From an uncultured Oscillibacter sp. (lineage in GTDB: Bacteria > Bacillota_A > Clostridia > Oscillospirales > Oscillospiraceae): 5,226 bases of DNA. Under the pieces are notes generated by a model, which was not told where the DNA came from, did not search any database, and worked only from the letters and a program-made list of their open reading frames with translations. The position numbers were made by a program, and so were the translations under genes. Where the stretch lies: assembly GCA_951800675.1 (NCBI GenBank), contig CATOKC010000187.1, forward strand, positions 1 through 5,226, in the 5' to 3' direction. Of this stretch, positions 4,852-5,226 are shown in pieces (the first letter of the stretch is position 1; every line of letters starts with the position of its first letter).

Positions 4852-5164
4852 AATCCTCCTTCATTACGGGGGTGTTTGGTTACGCTACGACCTTTGGTTT
4901 TGTAGTCTATCGTCCGTGCCCTGGGCCGATGCCGGTGCTTACTTCTGCGCACGGTTCTACTGATGGTGCTGGTTGCCTCGCGGCACTCGGCACGAGGGTC
5001 TGGCGTTTTGGGTGCTAATTTGCAAAATGTACCGTTAGAACAAGTGCCCCTTGCAGGCAGCACCCCTTTGAAAGGCCGGCAGGCGGAGTCCTACAAGTGC
5101 CAGAGCGGCAGAAGAAGTACTGAAACTTCGGAGGCTTCGCCTATCCAAGACCCCCGCCGCACGG

Positions 5165-5216
5165 CCCTTTCCTCCCCCGCCGAGGTGGACGCCCAAAGGG
5201 CGGCCCCGAGAAAGGG
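5165..5216. repeat. Folded inverted-repeat segment at the window end
   Basis: CCCTTTCCTC (5165-5174) pairs with GAGAAAGGG (5208-5216) with one bulged base. Inside it CGCCC (5190-5194) and GGGCG (5198-5202) form a hairpin with an AAA loop. The segment is followed by ATTCTTAAAC at the window edge. It may be the border of a repeat unit or a terminator for genes outside the window; the cut-off prevents a decision. Confidence 0.4.
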
Positions 5217-5226
5217 ATTCTTAAAC

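Larger units (their letters stand above)
4640..5226. other. Long non-coding block, no convincing gene
   Basis: Open frames here on both strands are short, start without a good ribosome binding site and encode low-complexity Arg/Pro/Ser-rich peptides, so I call none. The block instead carries many short inverted repeats. The left part (4747-4851) is a run of four hairpins, followed by CCTCG/CGAGG (4976-4980, 4993-4997), GAAGT/ACTTC (5114-5118, 5125-5129), AGGC/GCCT (5132-5135, 5139-5142) and a larger fold at 5165-5216. ACAAGTGCC occurs twice directly (5040 and 5093). It could be a dispersed repeat family, a structured RNA, or the 3' region of a neighbour beyond the window. No tRNA or rRNA signature was found. 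Confidence 0.55.

Noticed and set aside
4745..4963. 72-codon plus-strand open frame
   Set aside because: It runs through the hairpin array, has no good ribosome binding site at its ATG, and encodes no recognisable domain; most likely chance.
4830..5063. 77-codon minus-strand open frame rich in Arg, Thr and Pro
   Set aside because: No convincing ribosome binding site, low-complexity composition, and it ends inside the perfect hairpin at 4829-4851; a spurious frame in a non-coding block is more likely.
4640..5226. tRNA, rRNA or known riboswitch in the non-coding block
   Set aside because: No T-loop GTTCRANNC with a matching acceptor stem, no rRNA-like motif and no riboswitch core that I recognise on either strand.

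Overview
The window looks like chromosomal DNA from a GC-rich, low-motility-type gut Firmicute, most likely a Clostridia relative of the Oscillospiraceae (inference). The basis is strong AGGAGG-type ribosome binding sites, housekeeping-like -35/-10 boxes, GC near 60-70% in most genes, and the gene mix: an XRE regulator with an ABC exporter, a YpsA-type SLOG protein, a MerR/TipAS regulator and a DUF1062-type protein. No mobile element, CRISPR array, tRNA or rRNA was recognised.

Layout, left to right. Bases 1-144 are the last 47 codons of an ABC exporter ATPase whose body lies outside the window; a strong rho-independent terminator follows (164-209). An extended -10 promoter (245-273), with an inverted repeat across it, drives a two-gene operon. 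The first gene is a regulator with an N-terminal XRE helix-turn-helix and what looks like a C-terminal winged helix (303-1181). One base later comes a complete ABC exporter half-transporter (1183-2826). Its 3' end is a near copy of the fragment at bases 1-132, so the regulator/exporter module probably sits beside a paralogous exporter. A separate promoter (2863-2891) reads a SLOG/DUF1273 protein (2922-3434), which ends at a hairpin shared with the convergent gene on the other strand.

On the minus strand, a short two-CxxC DUF1062-like gene (4627 down to 4319) is followed by a MerR-family TipAS regulator (4258 down to 3497). The regulator has a textbook MerR promoter: a 19-bp spacer filled by a dyad. 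It also has a strong internal ribosome binding site that should produce a separate TipAS-like ligand-binding protein, as Streptomyces tipA does.

Bases about 4640-5226 contain no convincing gene. They hold an array of perfect hairpins and other folded segments, and may be a dispersed non-coding repeat or structured RNA.

The common theme is small-molecule sensing and efflux: one ligand-dependent activator of multidrug-response type and one or two drug/lipid/peptide-type exporters with a dedicated regulator. The most unusual signals are the internal TipAS start, the abrupt codon-usage switch inside the exporter gene, and the unexplained 3' non-coding block.
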